NCBI GenBank assembly: GCA_900769635.1 | Contig: CAAGHJ010000012.1 | Span: 1-40,475 of the forward strand | Origin: Bacilli bacterium | GTDB lineage: Bacteria > Bacillota_I > Bacilli_A > RF39 > UBA660 | Reading direction: 5' to 3' | Length of the DNA stretch: 40,475 bases | Shown here: positions 1-8,288 of the stretch, piece after piece | How the letters are laid out: every line of letters starts with the position of its first letter | How positions within the stretch are numbered: the first letter of the stretch is position 1 | Program-made: the position numbers and the translations under genes | The notes under the pieces: model-generated | Database searches by the model: none | Told to the model about the DNA's origin: nothing | Seen by the model: the letters and a program-made list of their open reading frames with translations, nothing else

Positions 1-39
1 ACCATAATTATCTTAGACCAAGTTACGCATTAAATTATA

Positions 40-74
40 AAACCCCAATTGAGTATAGAACTCAACTAGGGTTT
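40..74 (-). terminator. Two-tier hairpin terminator downstream of queH
   Basis: The outer stem is AAACCC (40-45) with GGGTTT (69-74). The inner stem is TTGAGT (49-54) with ACTCAA (60-65). On the minus strand the stem runs into GGGTTTTATAATTT, a modest U-tract, so it fits an intrinsic terminator for queH, which ends at 125. On the plus strand it is followed by AAATAAAATCTTTTT, so it may work both ways. Confidence 0.6.
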
Positions 75-124
75 AAATAAAATCTTTTTACTGTCTACTT
101 TTTGTTGACAAGTTCAAGACAGAT

Positions 125-727
125 TTAATTATCAGTCTCTTTTCTTTCAGAATACTTACAACCACAATAATTTTGCCTATAAAGATTAAATTTTTTTGAA
201 AGTTCAATACTCTCCTTGTACCCATTATCCTTCTTAAAATCACTATAAAGCCACTTAACACCATACCTCTCTCCTACACTATGCCCTATCATATTAATAA
301 CCTCTGCATTTTTATAAGGACTAACCGTAAGAGTACTACAAAAAAAATCAAATCCCATTTTTTTAGCAACAGAGGCACACTTTTCAAGCCTGATTCGAAA
401 ACATCTACTACATCTTTTACCCCCCTCAGGCTCGTTCTCGGTACCCCTAATTGCCCTTTCAAAGACCTCATTATCATAATCACAATCCAAAAATTTCCCT
501 TTCCCCAAGTCATTAATTAGCCTAATTTGTTCTTCTTTTCTTTTAAAATATTCCCTATCGGGGCTAATATTAGGATTATAATATATAACAGTAATATCAA
601 ACCAATTACTAAGATACTGAATAACATAACTACTACAAGGACCACAACAACTATGAAGTAAAATGCTCTTTTTTTCTTGTAAATTATTTACAGTTTCCAA
701 AAATAAATTTTTATAATAATTCTTCAT
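125..727 (-). CDS. queH: Epoxyqueuosine reductase QueH
   Basis: QueH catalyses the last step of queuosine synthesis, reducing epoxyqueuosine to queuosine at the wobble base of GUN-anticodon tRNAs. It is the cobalamin-independent replacement for QueG. The 200-aa protein matches the family (formerly DUF208). It has an N-terminal LLHSCCGPCSS motif near residues 23-33, a central RCSRC motif near residue 105, and a C-terminal NYCGCKYSE near 185-193. These cysteines bind the iron-sulfur/metal centre in the family. The HSCCGPC loop also starts the HUP-like fold. The gene stands alone, divergent from the thioredoxin-like gene, and is followed by a hairpin terminator. No other queuosine genes are in view, which fits organisms that salvage a precursor or encode the rest elsewhere. 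Confidence 0.93.
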   Translation of the reverse strand: MKNYYKNLFLETVNNLQEKKSILLHSCCGPCSSYVIQYLSNWFDITVIYYNPNISPDREYFKRKEEQIRLINDLGKGKFLDCDYDNEVFERAIRGTENEPEGGKRCSRCFRIRLEKCASVAKKMGFDFFCSTLTVSPYKNAEVINMIGHSVGERYGVKWLYSDFKKDNGYKESIELSKKFNLYRQNYCGCKYSERKETDN

Positions 728-753
728 AAAATCGCCTCATTTACATATAGCTT

Positions 754-762
754 ATTATAGCA
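754..762 (-). promoter_or_regulatory. Extended -10 promoter for queH
   Basis: On the minus strand TGC precedes a consensus TATAAT (plus coordinates 754-759), an extended -10 element. No good -35 hexamer sits 17 bases upstream. It lies 27 bases upstream of the queH start and shares the intergenic region with the divergent promoter at 780-808. Confidence 0.55.
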
Positions 763-779
763 CAATTATCTCAAAAAAC

Positions 780-808
780 TTTACAAAAACTAAAAATACT
801 GCTAAAAT
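780..808 (+). promoter_or_regulatory. SigA-type promoter for the thioredoxin-like/trmL pair
   Basis: TTTACA (780-785) and TAAAAT (803-808) are separated by exactly 17 bases, 22 bases ahead of the ATG at 830. Confidence 0.6.
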
Positions 809-829
809 ATAAATAGAAAGTGGTGAAAT

Positions 830-1312
830 ATGAAAAAAATTCCAAAGAAAAACTATTTTTTATTAGCCCTTGTCTTTCTTGTAACAATTGCCCTCTTATA
901 TTATTTTTATATGTGGTATTCAGCTTATGACTCTCATCAAACAAAGACAAGCGTTATGGAAGGATATATAAACGTTGTAAATTACAATGAAATAAACAAT
1001 TGTATCCTAGAAAATGAAAAAGTATACGTATATGTGTCAAAAACCAATGACAATAACATAACTACTTTTGAAAAAGAATTCAAAAAAGATTTATCACGAG
1101 AACACATAAAAAATAAGATACTATATATGAATATAAGTAGTATATTAAATAATAATAAAAATCTAAAATACGCATTATCAGAAAATACAGTACCTTGCAT
1201 TTTAATATTCAAAAACGGTAACCTTGAAAGCACATATAACATTAAAGAAAACGGTTATAGTTCTGATAAAACAATTGCCTTTCTTATCAGTAAAGGAGTA
1301 AATGATATATGA
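830..1312 (+). CDS. Membrane-anchored thioredoxin-fold protein lacking CxxC
   Basis: The 160-aa protein has one N-terminal membrane segment (about residues 9-28) behind a Lys-rich start, so the rest probably lies outside the cell. The C-terminal part looks like a thioredoxin fold. KVYVYVSKTND resembles the strand leading into the active site, and TVPCILIFKNGN resembles the conserved cis-proline/FxxG region. The active-site Cys-x-x-Cys is absent: the position after the first strand reads SKTNDNN. A disulfide-exchange role is therefore unlikely and a structural or binding role more plausible. Its TGA overlaps the ATG of trmL (ATGA), so the two are translationally coupled. The fold assignment rests on pattern recognition only. 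Confidence 0.6.
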   Translation: MKKIPKKNYFLLALVFLVTIALLYYFYMWYSAYDSHQTKTSVMEGYINVVNYNEINNCILENEKVYVYVSKTNDNNITTFEKEFKKDLSREHIKNKILYMNISSILNNNKNLKYALSENTVPCILIFKNGNLESTYNIKENGYSSDKTIAFLISKGVNDI

Positions 1313-1818
1313 TAAACATAGTATTATATGAGCCAGAAATACCCGAGAATACAGGCAATATAATGAGAACAGCAGTAGCCTTTGATGCTACACTACATTT
1401 AATAAGACCATTTGGTTTTATTTTTGATGAAAAAAGATTAAAACGAAGTGGAGCAGGTTATATAGATAAAGTAAAATATAAAATATATGATGATTATGAA
1501 GACTTTATAAATCAAAATCAAGGAAAATATTATTACTTTACAAGATACGGTCATAACTCTCCAGATAAATTCAATTTCTGTAAAACAGAAGAAAAAATAT
1601 ATTTAATATTTGGCAAAGAAAGTACCGGAATTCCCAAAGAAATATTAAAAGGCCACATAGAAAACTGTATAAGAATACCAACCACTGATGGAGTTAGAAG
1701 CCTTAATCTTTCCAATTGTGTAGCCATTGGTGTTTATGAAGTGATAAAACAACAAAATTATGCCCATCTTTTAACAGATGAACCATTCAAAGGCAAGGAC
1801 TATTTAGAAAGAGAATAA
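1309..1818 (+). CDS. trmL: tRNA (cytidine/uridine-34-2'-O)-methyltransferase TrmL
   Basis: SPOUT-family RNA methyltransferase that uses AdoMet to 2'-O-methylate the wobble nucleotide of tRNA-Leu isoacceptors. Length of 169 aa is typical. Visible motifs are EPEIPENTGNIMRTA near residues 8-22 (RNA-binding motif 1), IFGKESTGIP near 100-110 (motif 2), and RIPTTDGVRSLNLSNCVAIG near 124-143 (the trefoil-knot AdoMet pocket). The gene overlaps the thioredoxin-like gene by four bases and is followed by a strong terminator at 1886-1919. Confidence 0.93.
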   Translation: MINIVLYEPEIPENTGNIMRTAVAFDATLHLIRPFGFIFDEKRLKRSGAGYIDKVKYKIYDDYEDFINQNQGKYYYFTRYGHNSPDKFNFCKTEEKIYLIFGKESTGIPKEILKGHIENCIRIPTTDGVRSLNLSNCVAIGVYEVIKQQNYAHLLTDEPFKGKDYLERE

Positions 1819-1885
1819 CTACAAAAAAAGAAAAAACGTAAAATAAATATTACAGAAATAAAAAAACTGCATATTATTTTACACC

Positions 1886-1919
1886 GAACTTTACAAAATT
1901 AAGTTAAAGTTCTTTTTTT
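1886..1919 (+). terminator. Intrinsic terminator after trmL
   Basis: Stem GAACTTTA (1886-1893) pairs with TAAAGTTC (1905-1912), followed by seven T residues (1913-1919). Confidence 0.8.
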
Positions 1920-1948
1920 GACTAATTAATATTTTTTTTATCCTACTA

Positions 1949-1977
1949 TGGACTTTTTTACAGGAATTTGGTAAAAT
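1949..1977 (+). promoter_or_regulatory. Candidate promoter for the DUF951-AbgT-ychF-pepF run
   Basis: TGGACT (1949-1954), a 17-base spacer ending in TGG (extended -10), then TAAAAT (1972-1977). The predicted transcript start leaves a leader of only about 12-14 bases before the ATG at 1997. Confidence 0.45.
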
Positions 1978-1996
1978 AAATTTAGGTTGGTGATTT

Positions 1997-2179
1997 ATGA
2001 ACAATTATAAAATAGGAAGTATTATTGAATTAAAAAAAACACATCCCTGTGGCAATAATATATTTGAAATCATACGACTAGGAGTTGATATCAAACTAAA
2101 ATGCAAAGAGTGTGGACACATCGTAATGCTAGATAGAATAGAATTAAATAAGAAGATTAAAAAGGTGGTACAAGAATGA
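1997..2179 (+). CDS. DUF951 family small zinc-ribbon-like protein
   Basis: This 60-aa protein has the DUF951 layout. It starts with YKIGSIIELKKTHPCG, continues with FEIIRLGVDIKLKCKECGH, and ends with LDRIELNKKIKKVV. The cysteine in HPCG and the pair in KCKEC could form part of a metal site. The function is unknown; in many Bacillota the gene sits next to ychF, often near parB, and here only the AbgT gene separates it from ychF. Its last bases (ATGA, 2176-2179) overlap the start of the AbgT gene, so the two are translationally coupled. Confidence 0.85.
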   Translation: MNNYKIGSIIELKKTHPCGNNIFEIIRLGVDIKLKCKECGHIVMLDRIELNKKIKKVVQE

Positions 2180-3714
2180 AAAAGAAAAAAGAATTTAGAT
2201 TACATCCAGCACTAGTGTTTCTAATACTAACACTTATAATAATGATAGTAAGTAGTATCGGAGGAATTCTTAACCTAGAAACAAGTTATTATTCTGCCAA
2301 TGCCGTAACTGGAGATTTAGAAACCCAAAGAATAGTAATAAATAATCTCTTTAATAGGACAGGTATACAATACCTAATAAGTAATATGTTAACAAATTTC
2401 CTTAATTTCGCACCCTTAGGTAACCTAATAATAGGCCTACTAGGTGTAGGAGTAGCATATAAATCAGGATTTCTAAATTCCCTATTTAGGATGATAAGCC
2501 CAAAAGTATCAAGAAAACTAATAACATTTATAGTAGTTTTAATAGGAGTCCTTTCTTCAATGTTTTTTGAAGTAGGATATGTAATAATAATTCCCTTAGC
2601 GGCAATACTATTTCTAAATTTAGGAAGGCACCCATCTGCAGGAATATGTGCAGCCTTTGCTGGTATAACTTTTGGTTATGGAGCTAACATAGTTGTAAAT
2701 GGCTTAGATAGTACTCTTCTAAAATACAGTAAAGCATCAGCAGCCATATTAGATTCCAGTTATAAAGTTCATCTTCAAGGAAATATATTTTTAACGATAG
2801 TATGCACTATTCTAATTGCTTATATAGGAATGCTAGTAACAGAAAAATATATAATACCAAAATTAGGACGATATAATTTTGATGAAGAAGATCCCGATAG
2901 AGAACACATAATAACTAAAAAAGAAAAAAAAGGAGTAATAATTTCCCTATTAGTAGGGATAGTAATTCTAATGATATTAATATATTGTATCATACCAGGA
3001 TTACCATTATCAGGACTATTCCTATATTTAAAAGACAATTTATACGTAGATCAATTATTTGGAGACAATTCATACTTTAAGCAAGGAGTAGTATTCTTAG
3101 CAAGTACTTTCCTAGTTATAGAAGGCCTTATATACGGTTTGAGAGTAGGAACAATAAAAAATAGCCGTGATTTAGTATCAGGAATGAACTACTATCTAAA
3201 AGGCTTCTCTTCTCTACTAGTATTAATATTCTTTGCTTCCCAATTTTGTATGATATTCAAAGAAACAAATATCGGAATATTTATAGTTGCCTCTCTTACA
3301 GAAGTACTATCAAATTTACAATTAACAGGAATACTTCTAGTAGTAGTATCCTTCATAATGATAGGAATATCAACTATATTTGTTCCCGCTGCCGGTACAA
3401 AATGGGCCATAATAGCTCCTGTAATGGTTCCCCTATTTATGCAAAGTTCCTTAACACCAGAATTTGCAAGTGCCGTATTTAGAGCCGCAGATAGTTCCCT
3501 AAAAGGAATAACGCCCCTCTTTACTTACTTTGTAATACTAATAGGATTTTTACAAATATATGATAAAAGAAAAAACGATACCGTAACAATAACCGATGCA
3601 ATGAGTCTAATGGCTCCTTACACCATTGCCCTTACTATACTTTGGTTTATAGTAATACTAGGATTTTATATCGTAGGTATCCCAATAGGAATAAATACAA
3701 GTGTAACATTATAG
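2176..3714 (+). CDS. AbgT-family transporter
   Basis: A 512-aa polytopic membrane protein with about 11-13 hydrophobic segments. It matches the AbgT (p-aminobenzoyl-glutamate transporter) family: a NFAPLGNLIIGLLGVGVAYK segment near residues 76-95, GRHPSAGICAAFAGITFGYG near 151-170, and PAAGTKWAIIAPVMVPL near 409-425. AbgT members import p-aminobenzoyl-glutamate, a folate breakdown product, or export antimetabolites; the sequence does not say which. No abgA/abgB hydrolase genes are nearby. The start overlaps the DUF951 stop by four bases. Confidence 0.85.
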   Translation: MKKKKEFRLHPALVFLILTLIIMIVSSIGGILNLETSYYSANAVTGDLETQRIVINNLFNRTGIQYLISNMLTNFLNFAPLGNLIIGLLGVGVAYKSGFLNSLFRMISPKVSRKLITFIVVLIGVLSSMFFEVGYVIIIPLAAILFLNLGRHPSAGICAAFAGITFGYGANIVVNGLDSTLLKYSKASAAILDSSYKVHLQGNIFLTIVCTILIAYIGMLVTEKYIIPKLGRYNFDEEDPDREHIITKKEKKGVIISLLVGIVILMILIYCIIPGLPLSGLFLYLKDNLYVDQLFGDNSYFKQGVVFLASTFLVIEGLIYGLRVGTIKNSRDLVSGMNYYLKGFSSLLVLIFFASQFCMIFKETNIGIFIVASLTEVLSNLQLTGILLVVVSFIMIGISTIFVPAAGTKWAIIAPVMVPLFMQSSLTPEFASAVFRAADSSLKGITPLFTYFVILIGFLQIYDKRKNDTVTITDAMSLMAPYTIALTILWFIVILGFYIVGIPIGINTSVTL

Positions 3715-3729
3715 AAAGAAGATGATAAA

Positions 3730-4830
3730 ATGAGTTTAACAGCAGGTATAATAGGATTACCAAATGTCGGAAAATCAACCCTATTTAATGCCATAACAAA
3801 AAAACATATTCTAGCTGCTAATTATCCCTTTGCAACAATAGACCCAAACGTTGGAATAGTAACAGTACCAGATAAAAGAATGGAAGTATTAAATAATATG
3901 TATATTCCCGAAAGATTAATACCAACAACTTATGAGTTTACAGATATAGCTGGTCTTGTCAAAGGAGCTTCTCAGGGAGAAGGATTAGGAAACAAATTTC
4001 TTTCCCATATAAGAGAGACAGATGCCGTAGTTGAAGTAGTTAGATGCTTTGAAGATACAAATATATTACACGTTGATGGAGATGTAAATCCCATAAGAGA
4101 TATTGAAGTAATAAATCTTGAGTTAATTTTAGCTGACCTCGAAATAATCCAAAACAGATTAAATAAAACCTCAAAAAAAGCCCAGATGACAAAAAATAAA
4201 GAAGAATTAAAAGAAATAGAACTATTAGAAAGAATAAAAGAAAACCTTGAAAAAAATATTCCCGCTCGTAAATTAGGTTTAGACGAAGAAGAAAAGAAAA
4301 TAATATCCTCTTTTAATCTAATTACCCTAAAGCCAGTAATATATGTAGCCAATGTTGGCGAAGAAGATATCTTAGTAGGAACCAACAAATACGTTGAAGA
4401 AGTAAAAAAATATGCTGAACAAGAACAAAGTGAAACAGTAATGATATGTGCTAAAATAGAAAGCGAATTAGTAGAATTACCAGATGACGAAAAACAATTA
4501 TTCCTAGAAGAATTACAAATAGACGAAAGCGGACTTGATAAACTAATAAAGAAAACATACAAACTATTAGGCCTTGCCACTTACTTTACAGTAGGACCTG
4601 ATGAAGTAAGAGCTTGGACATTCACTAAAGGAATGAAAGCTCCAGAATGTGCCGGTATAATTCACTCAGACTTTGAAAGAGGTTTCATAAAAGCCGAAGT
4701 AATGAGTTATGATGATCTTGTTTCTTGTGGCAGTGAAAAAGACGTCAAAGAAAACGGAAAAATGCGTCTTGAAGGAAAAGACTATATAATGCAAGATGGC
4801 GATATCTGTCACTTTCGATTTAACGTGTAA
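3730..4830 (+). CDS. ychF: Redox-regulated ATPase/GTPase YchF
   Basis: OBG-family P-loop protein (366 aa, typical length) that binds ribosomes and hydrolyses ATP in preference to GTP. The Walker A motif GLPNVGKST is at residues 9-17. DIAGLVKGASQGEGLGN (about 68-84) is the G3/switch region. VANVGEED near 211 is the altered G4 that gives ATP preference. The C-terminal TGS domain carries RAWTFTKGMKAPECAG and IHSDFERGFIKAEV. It follows the AbgT gene by 15 bases and precedes pepF by 12. A 202-codon antisense reading frame at 3972-4580 is only a shadow of this gene. Confidence 0.97.
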   Translation: MSLTAGIIGLPNVGKSTLFNAITKKHILAANYPFATIDPNVGIVTVPDKRMEVLNNMYIPERLIPTTYEFTDIAGLVKGASQGEGLGNKFLSHIRETDAVVEVVRCFEDTNILHVDGDVNPIRDIEVINLELILADLEIIQNRLNKTSKKAQMTKNKEELKEIELLERIKENLEKNIPARKLGLDEEEKKIISSFNLITLKPVIYVANVGEEDILVGTNKYVEEVKKYAEQEQSETVMICAKIESELVELPDDEKQLFLEELQIDESGLDKLIKKTYKLLGLATYFTVGPDEVRAWTFTKGMKAPECAGIIHSDFERGFIKAEVMSYDDLVSCGSEKDVKENGKMRLEGKDYIMQDGDICHFRFNV

Positions 4831-4842
4831 AGGAGAGAAAAA

Positions 4843-6621
4843 ATGAAAAAAAGAAAAGAAATAGATGTAAACTACACCTGGGATTTAACTCCTATTTATA
4901 AAAATGAGGAAGAATTTAATAAAGAATATAAAGAAGTATCTGCATTAGTAGATACTTTTGCCACTCATAAAGATACAATGTTACAAACCGCTGAAAATTT
5001 ATACAAGACAATTACAATTTATAATGAAATAACCCGAAAAATAACCAAACTATATGTGTATGCCAATCTCATTTATGATGAAGACACATCCAATAACAAT
5101 TCTGCATCAAGAAGAGGAAAAGTAATTAACCTTGATGATAAATTTGAAAACATATCCTATTTTTATGTACCAAATATATTAGAAAAAGACTATACAGATA
5201 TAGAAAAAATGTATAAAGAATATCCACCCCTAAAAGAGTACAAAATACCCCTAAAAAATATATTTAGATATAAAACCCATACTCTATCTAAAACAGAAGA
5301 AAATATTCTATCAACCATATCATCCCTATTAGGTAAAAACGAAGATATATACGAATTACTAAAAGAAAGTGATATGGAATTCGATAACATAGAAATAAAC
5401 GGAAAAAAAGAAAAATTAAATGATACAAACTATAAAATATATATAGAAAGTCCCGATAGATTCATTAGAGAAAAAGCCTTCAAAACCCTCTATAAAACAT
5501 ATAAACAATTTTCAAATACATATGCAACAACCCTTTATAATCACATAAAAGAAAATACAGTTATATCAAAATTAAGAAAATACCCCTCATCCCTTGAAGC
5601 ATCCCTTTATCCCGACGAACTAACTCCTGAAATATATAACAATCTAATAAATACCATAAACAAAAACCTCTCAACAATATACAAATATTACCAATTAAGA
5701 AAACAAGTATTAAATCTAGATACACTACATCTTTATGATGTATACGCACCTCTCGTAGAGAAATACACCAAAAAATACACTTTTGAAGAAGGCAAAGAAA
5801 TAGTCTTAAAAGCCCTTGAACCATTAGGCCCCGAATACAGAAAAATACTAGATAAAGCCTTTGCCCAAAAATGGATAGACGTATATCCAAACGAAGGAAA
5901 AAGAACCGGAGGCTATTCCGGAGGTTGTTATGATACATATCCATACATTTTACTAAACTATCAAGACAAATACGATGACGTATCAACCCTCGCCCACGAA
6001 CTAGGCCATTCCGTTCATAGCTACTATTCTAGAACAAATAACCCATATCAAAATAGCGGATATGCAATATTTGTAGCCGAAGTAGCATCAACAGTAAATG
6101 AGTTGTTATTAGCCAAATATCTCTTAAAAACTAGTACTTCAAAAGAAGAAAAACTCTATATATTAAATAACTTAATGGAGTTATTTAGAGCCACTATTTA
6201 TCGCCAAACAATGTTTGCAGAATTTGAAAAACAGGCCTATAATCTCGTCGAAAAAGAAGAAGTACTAACTAGTGAAAAAATGTCCAATATCTATTACGAT
6301 TTAAATAAAAAATACTTCGGTAAAGATACTTTTATAGATGAAGAAATAAAGTACGAATGGGCCCGAATCCCCCATTTCTATTATGATTTCTATGTATATA
6401 AATATGCAACAGGCCTATCGGCAGCCGTTTATATAGTTAAGAACGTAATATCAAATAACCAAACAAATAAATACATAGACTTCTTAAAATGCGGTATTAC
6501 AAAAAATCCCCTAGATTCATTAAAATTGGCCGGTGTTGATTTAAGTAAACCAAAAGTAGTCGAAGATGCCATAAAATATTTTGATAAAGTAATAGAGAAT
6601 TTTAAAGAATTACAAAAATAA
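4843..6621 (+). CDS. pepF: Oligoendopeptidase F (M3B)
   Basis: Cytoplasmic zinc metallopeptidase that cleaves peptides of roughly 7-17 residues. The 592-aa length is normal. The HELGH zinc motif is at residues 385-389 (in STLAHELGHSVHSYYS), and the third ligand is probably the Glu in FVAEVASTVNE about 25 residues on. Start: AAAGGAG lies seven bases before the ATG. It is the last gene of the DUF951-AbgT-ychF-pepF run. No terminator is obvious before the rpsF promoter only a few bases downstream. Confidence 0.95.
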   Translation: MKKRKEIDVNYTWDLTPIYKNEEEFNKEYKEVSALVDTFATHKDTMLQTAENLYKTITIYNEITRKITKLYVYANLIYDEDTSNNNSASRRGKVINLDDKFENISYFYVPNILEKDYTDIEKMYKEYPPLKEYKIPLKNIFRYKTHTLSKTEENILSTISSLLGKNEDIYELLKESDMEFDNIEINGKKEKLNDTNYKIYIESPDRFIREKAFKTLYKTYKQFSNTYATTLYNHIKENTVISKLRKYPSSLEASLYPDELTPEIYNNLINTINKNLSTIYKYYQLRKQVLNLDTLHLYDVYAPLVEKYTKKYTFEEGKEIVLKALEPLGPEYRKILDKAFAQKWIDVYPNEGKRTGGYSGGCYDTYPYILLNYQDKYDDVSTLAHELGHSVHSYYSRTNNPYQNSGYAIFVAEVASTVNELLLAKYLLKTSTSKEEKLYILNNLMELFRATIYRQTMFAEFEKQAYNLVEKEEVLTSEKMSNIYYDLNKKYFGKDTFIDEEIKYEWARIPHFYYDFYVYKYATGLSAAVYIVKNVISNNQTNKYIDFLKCGITKNPLDSLKLAGVDLSKPKVVEDAIKYFDKVIENFKELQK

Positions 6622-6622
6622 C

Positions 6623-6651
6623 TTTACTTTAACAAAAAACTTTGATATAAT
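6623..6651 (+). promoter_or_regulatory. Promoter of the rpsF operon
   Basis: TTTACT (6623-6628), a 17-base spacer, and a perfect TATAAT (6646-6651). It begins just behind the pepF stop. Confidence 0.7.
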
Positions 6652-6658
6652 AATGCGT

Positions 6659-6705
6659 GAGCGAAAGCTCCTTGCCTGAAAAGGCCATAAGACCATAAGG
6701 AGGTG
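6659..6705 (+). promoter_or_regulatory. Structured rpsF leader with alternative hairpins
   Basis: Two GAAA-tetraloop hairpins are visible: GAGC/GCTC (6659-6662 with 6667-6670) and GCCT/AGGC (6674-6677 with 6682-6685). CTCCTT (6668-6673) is also perfectly complementary to AAGGAG (6697-6702), the rpsF Shine-Dalgarno. The first hairpin and the SD-sequestering helix cannot coexist. This suits autogenous control by S6:S18, known for rpsF operons in general; the ligand here is inferred. Confidence 0.55.
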
Positions 6706-6710
6706 TACAA

Positions 6711-7001
6711 ATGAGAAAGTATGAAATTATGTTTATCATAAGACCAGATATTGATGAGAAATTACAAAAAGACACAGTTAAGAAATTAGAAAAAGTATTA
6801 ACTCAAAACAAAGCAACTGTAACATTATCTAAGGAATTAGGCAAAAAAGAATTTGCTTATGAAATAAAGAAACAAAAATCTGGATACTACTACTTATACA
6901 ACATTGAAACAAAAGAAGAAAATTCAATCAAAGAATTTGACCGTATTGCTAAAATTGACGAAAATGTTGTTAGACATTTAGTTTTAAATTTAGATAAGTA
7001 G
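6711..7001 (+). CDS. rpsF: Small ribosomal subunit protein bS6
   Basis: Ribosomal protein S6 (96 aa), which pairs with S18 on the platform of the 30S subunit. It starts MRKYEIMFIIRPDIDE and has LGKKEFAYEIKKQKSGYYYLYN, both hallmarks of bS6. The ATG follows a strong AAGGAGGTG. First gene of the rpsF-ssb-rpsR operon, ending nine bases before ssb. Confidence 0.97.
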   Translation: MRKYEIMFIIRPDIDEKLQKDTVKKLEKVLTQNKATVTLSKELGKKEFAYEIKKQKSGYYYLYNIETKEENSIKEFDRIAKIDENVVRHLVLNLDK

Positions 7002-7009
7002 GAGGAATT

Positions 7010-7513
7010 ATGAACAGAGTTATATTAATCGGAAGATTAACAAGAGATCCAGAACTAAGAAACACAGCAAGCGGTTTGGCTGTATGTCAAATTACTGTTG
7101 CTGTAAATAGAAGACCAAGCCAAAACGGTGCAGGTCCCGAAGCAGATTTTATCTCCGTTAATGTATGGGATAAACAAGCTGAAAACGTAGCAAAATATTT
7201 AAAAAAAGGAAGTCAAGTTGCAGTTGAAGGAAGAATACAAACCAGAAATTATGAAAATAATGAAGGAAGAAGAGTATATGTAACCGAAGTAGTAGCATCT
7301 ACTGTCCAATTTTTAGACCCTAAAAATAGCAATAGTACAACTACTACATCAAATACGTCATCAGGACCAAGTCCATTCGACTTTGAAACAAACAATACTC
7401 CCGTATCTGGACCAACAATGGCATCTACCCCATCACCAGTATCAGTAGATAACGATCCATTTGCTAATTTTGGTGAAAGAATAGATGTAAGCGACAACGA
7501 CTTACCATTCTAA
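7010..7513 (+). CDS. ssb: Single-stranded DNA-binding protein
   Basis: OB-fold protein that coats single-stranded DNA in replication and repair. The 167-aa protein opens MNRVILIGRLTRDPELR. The OB fold covers about residues 1-105 (ADFISVNVWDKQAENVAKYL), followed by a Ser/Thr/Asn-rich linker. It ends in the acidic tip SDNDLPF that recruits partner proteins. The classical position between rpsF and rpsR supports the call. Confidence 0.97.
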   Translation: MNRVILIGRLTRDPELRNTASGLAVCQITVAVNRRPSQNGAGPEADFISVNVWDKQAENVAKYLKKGSQVAVEGRIQTRNYENNEGRRVYVTEVVASTVQFLDPKNSNSTTTTSNTSSGPSPFDFETNNTPVSGPTMASTPSPVSVDNDPFANFGERIDVSDNDLPF

Positions 7514-7528
7514 GAAAGGAAGGATACT

Positions 7529-7750
7529 ATGGCAGAACAACGTCCAAGAAGAAGAAAAAAAGTTTGTCATATGTGTATGGGTAAAGACGTAAATTATAAA
7601 GATGTTCCAATAATCACTAAATATATAAACGATTCAGGTAAAATGTTACCAAGAAGATTTACTGGAACTTGTGCTAGACACCAAAGACACGTTGCAAAAC
7701 AAGTAAAATTAGCAAGATTTATGGGCTTTATACCATATACAACAAAATAA
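7529..7750 (+). CDS. rpsR: Small ribosomal subunit protein bS18
   Basis: Ribosomal protein S18 (73 aa), partner of S6. Diagnostic stretches are MLPRRFTGTCARHQRHVAKQ and a basic C-terminus with ARFMGFIPYT. It also retains two CxxC-type cysteines near residues 13-16 (VCHMC), seen in zinc-binding (C+) S18 variants. It ends at a bidirectional terminator. Confidence 0.97.
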   Translation: MAEQRPRRRKKVCHMCMGKDVNYKDVPIITKYINDSGKMLPRRFTGTCARHQRHVAKQVKLARFMGFIPYTTK

Positions 7751-7752
7751 AA

Positions 7753-7780
7753 AATAACACAAATCCGTGTTATTTTTTTA
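7753..7780. terminator. Bidirectional terminator between rpsR and the convergent gene
   Basis: AATAACAC (7753-7760) pairs with GTGTTATT (7767-7774), with a T-run after it on the plus strand and an A-rich run (T-rich on minus) before it. The minus-strand gene stops at 7770, inside this hairpin, so it serves both transcripts. Confidence 0.8.
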
Positions 7781-8288
7781 TTACCTTTTCACTGCCATCC
7801 TTAAGTATAACATCAAACGAATAACCCTCTCCAGTCATCCTTTTTATACTAACAATATCACTAATCTTATAATCACTAAGTTCCTTATAAGTTTCTAACC
7901 CATTATAATTATCATTAACTCTCATAACACTTCCATTTTCTAAAATAAGAAAAATATCAGCATCAACTCCACTCGATAAATTAAAAGACTTAATTCTCAT
8001 AACTCTACCTGTTGTATCAAAACTATCAAATCCCGAAACCTCATCACTATCACTATAAACACTAATATGCTTATCATTACTATTACTATAATAAACCTTA
8101 CCATCCTTAAGAACAGCAACAAAGTTATCATATACAGCATAATTATCATTACTAATTACAACATTAACACTATTATTATCACTTTTACTCTTAATTTGAT
8201 AAGCTATTTTTCCAAGCAAAAAACCGCCCATAACACATATAAGTTCTGCAAAAATAAGTGCAAAAACAAAAGAATTACTCCTCTTCAT
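7770..8288 (-). CDS. Membrane-anchored protein with an RCC1/propeller-like extracellular domain, function unknown
   Basis: I start it at the ATG whose complement is 8286-8288, because a GAGGTGG ribosome site lies seven bases upstream. The reading frame is open a further 26 codons, but that extension has no ribosome site. This gives 172 aa: a positively charged start, one membrane segment (about residues 9-25), then a soluble part. The soluble part has short beta-rich units such as DNFVAVLKDGKVYYSN, DIFLILENGSVMRVND and SFDVILKDGSEKVIKK. The repeated F-x-x-x-L-x-D/N-G-S/K-V pattern recalls RCC1-type propeller blades, but there are only about three. In better-known Bacilli the gene near this place, before rplI, is gdpP; that gene is not here. 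Confidence 0.6.
   Translation of the reverse strand: MKRSNSFVFALIFAELICVMGGFLLGKIAYQIKSKSDNNSVNVVISNDNYAVYDNFVAVLKDGKVYYSNSNDKHISVYSDSDEVSGFDSFDTTGRVMRIKSFNLSSGVDADIFLILENGSVMRVNDNYNGLETYKELSDYKISDIVSIKRMTGEGYSFDVILKDGSEKVIKK

Noticed and set aside
3972..4580. 202-codon antisense open frame
   Set aside because: It lies entirely opposite ychF, has no ribosome site or recognisable protein features, and is explained by the codon bias of ychF.
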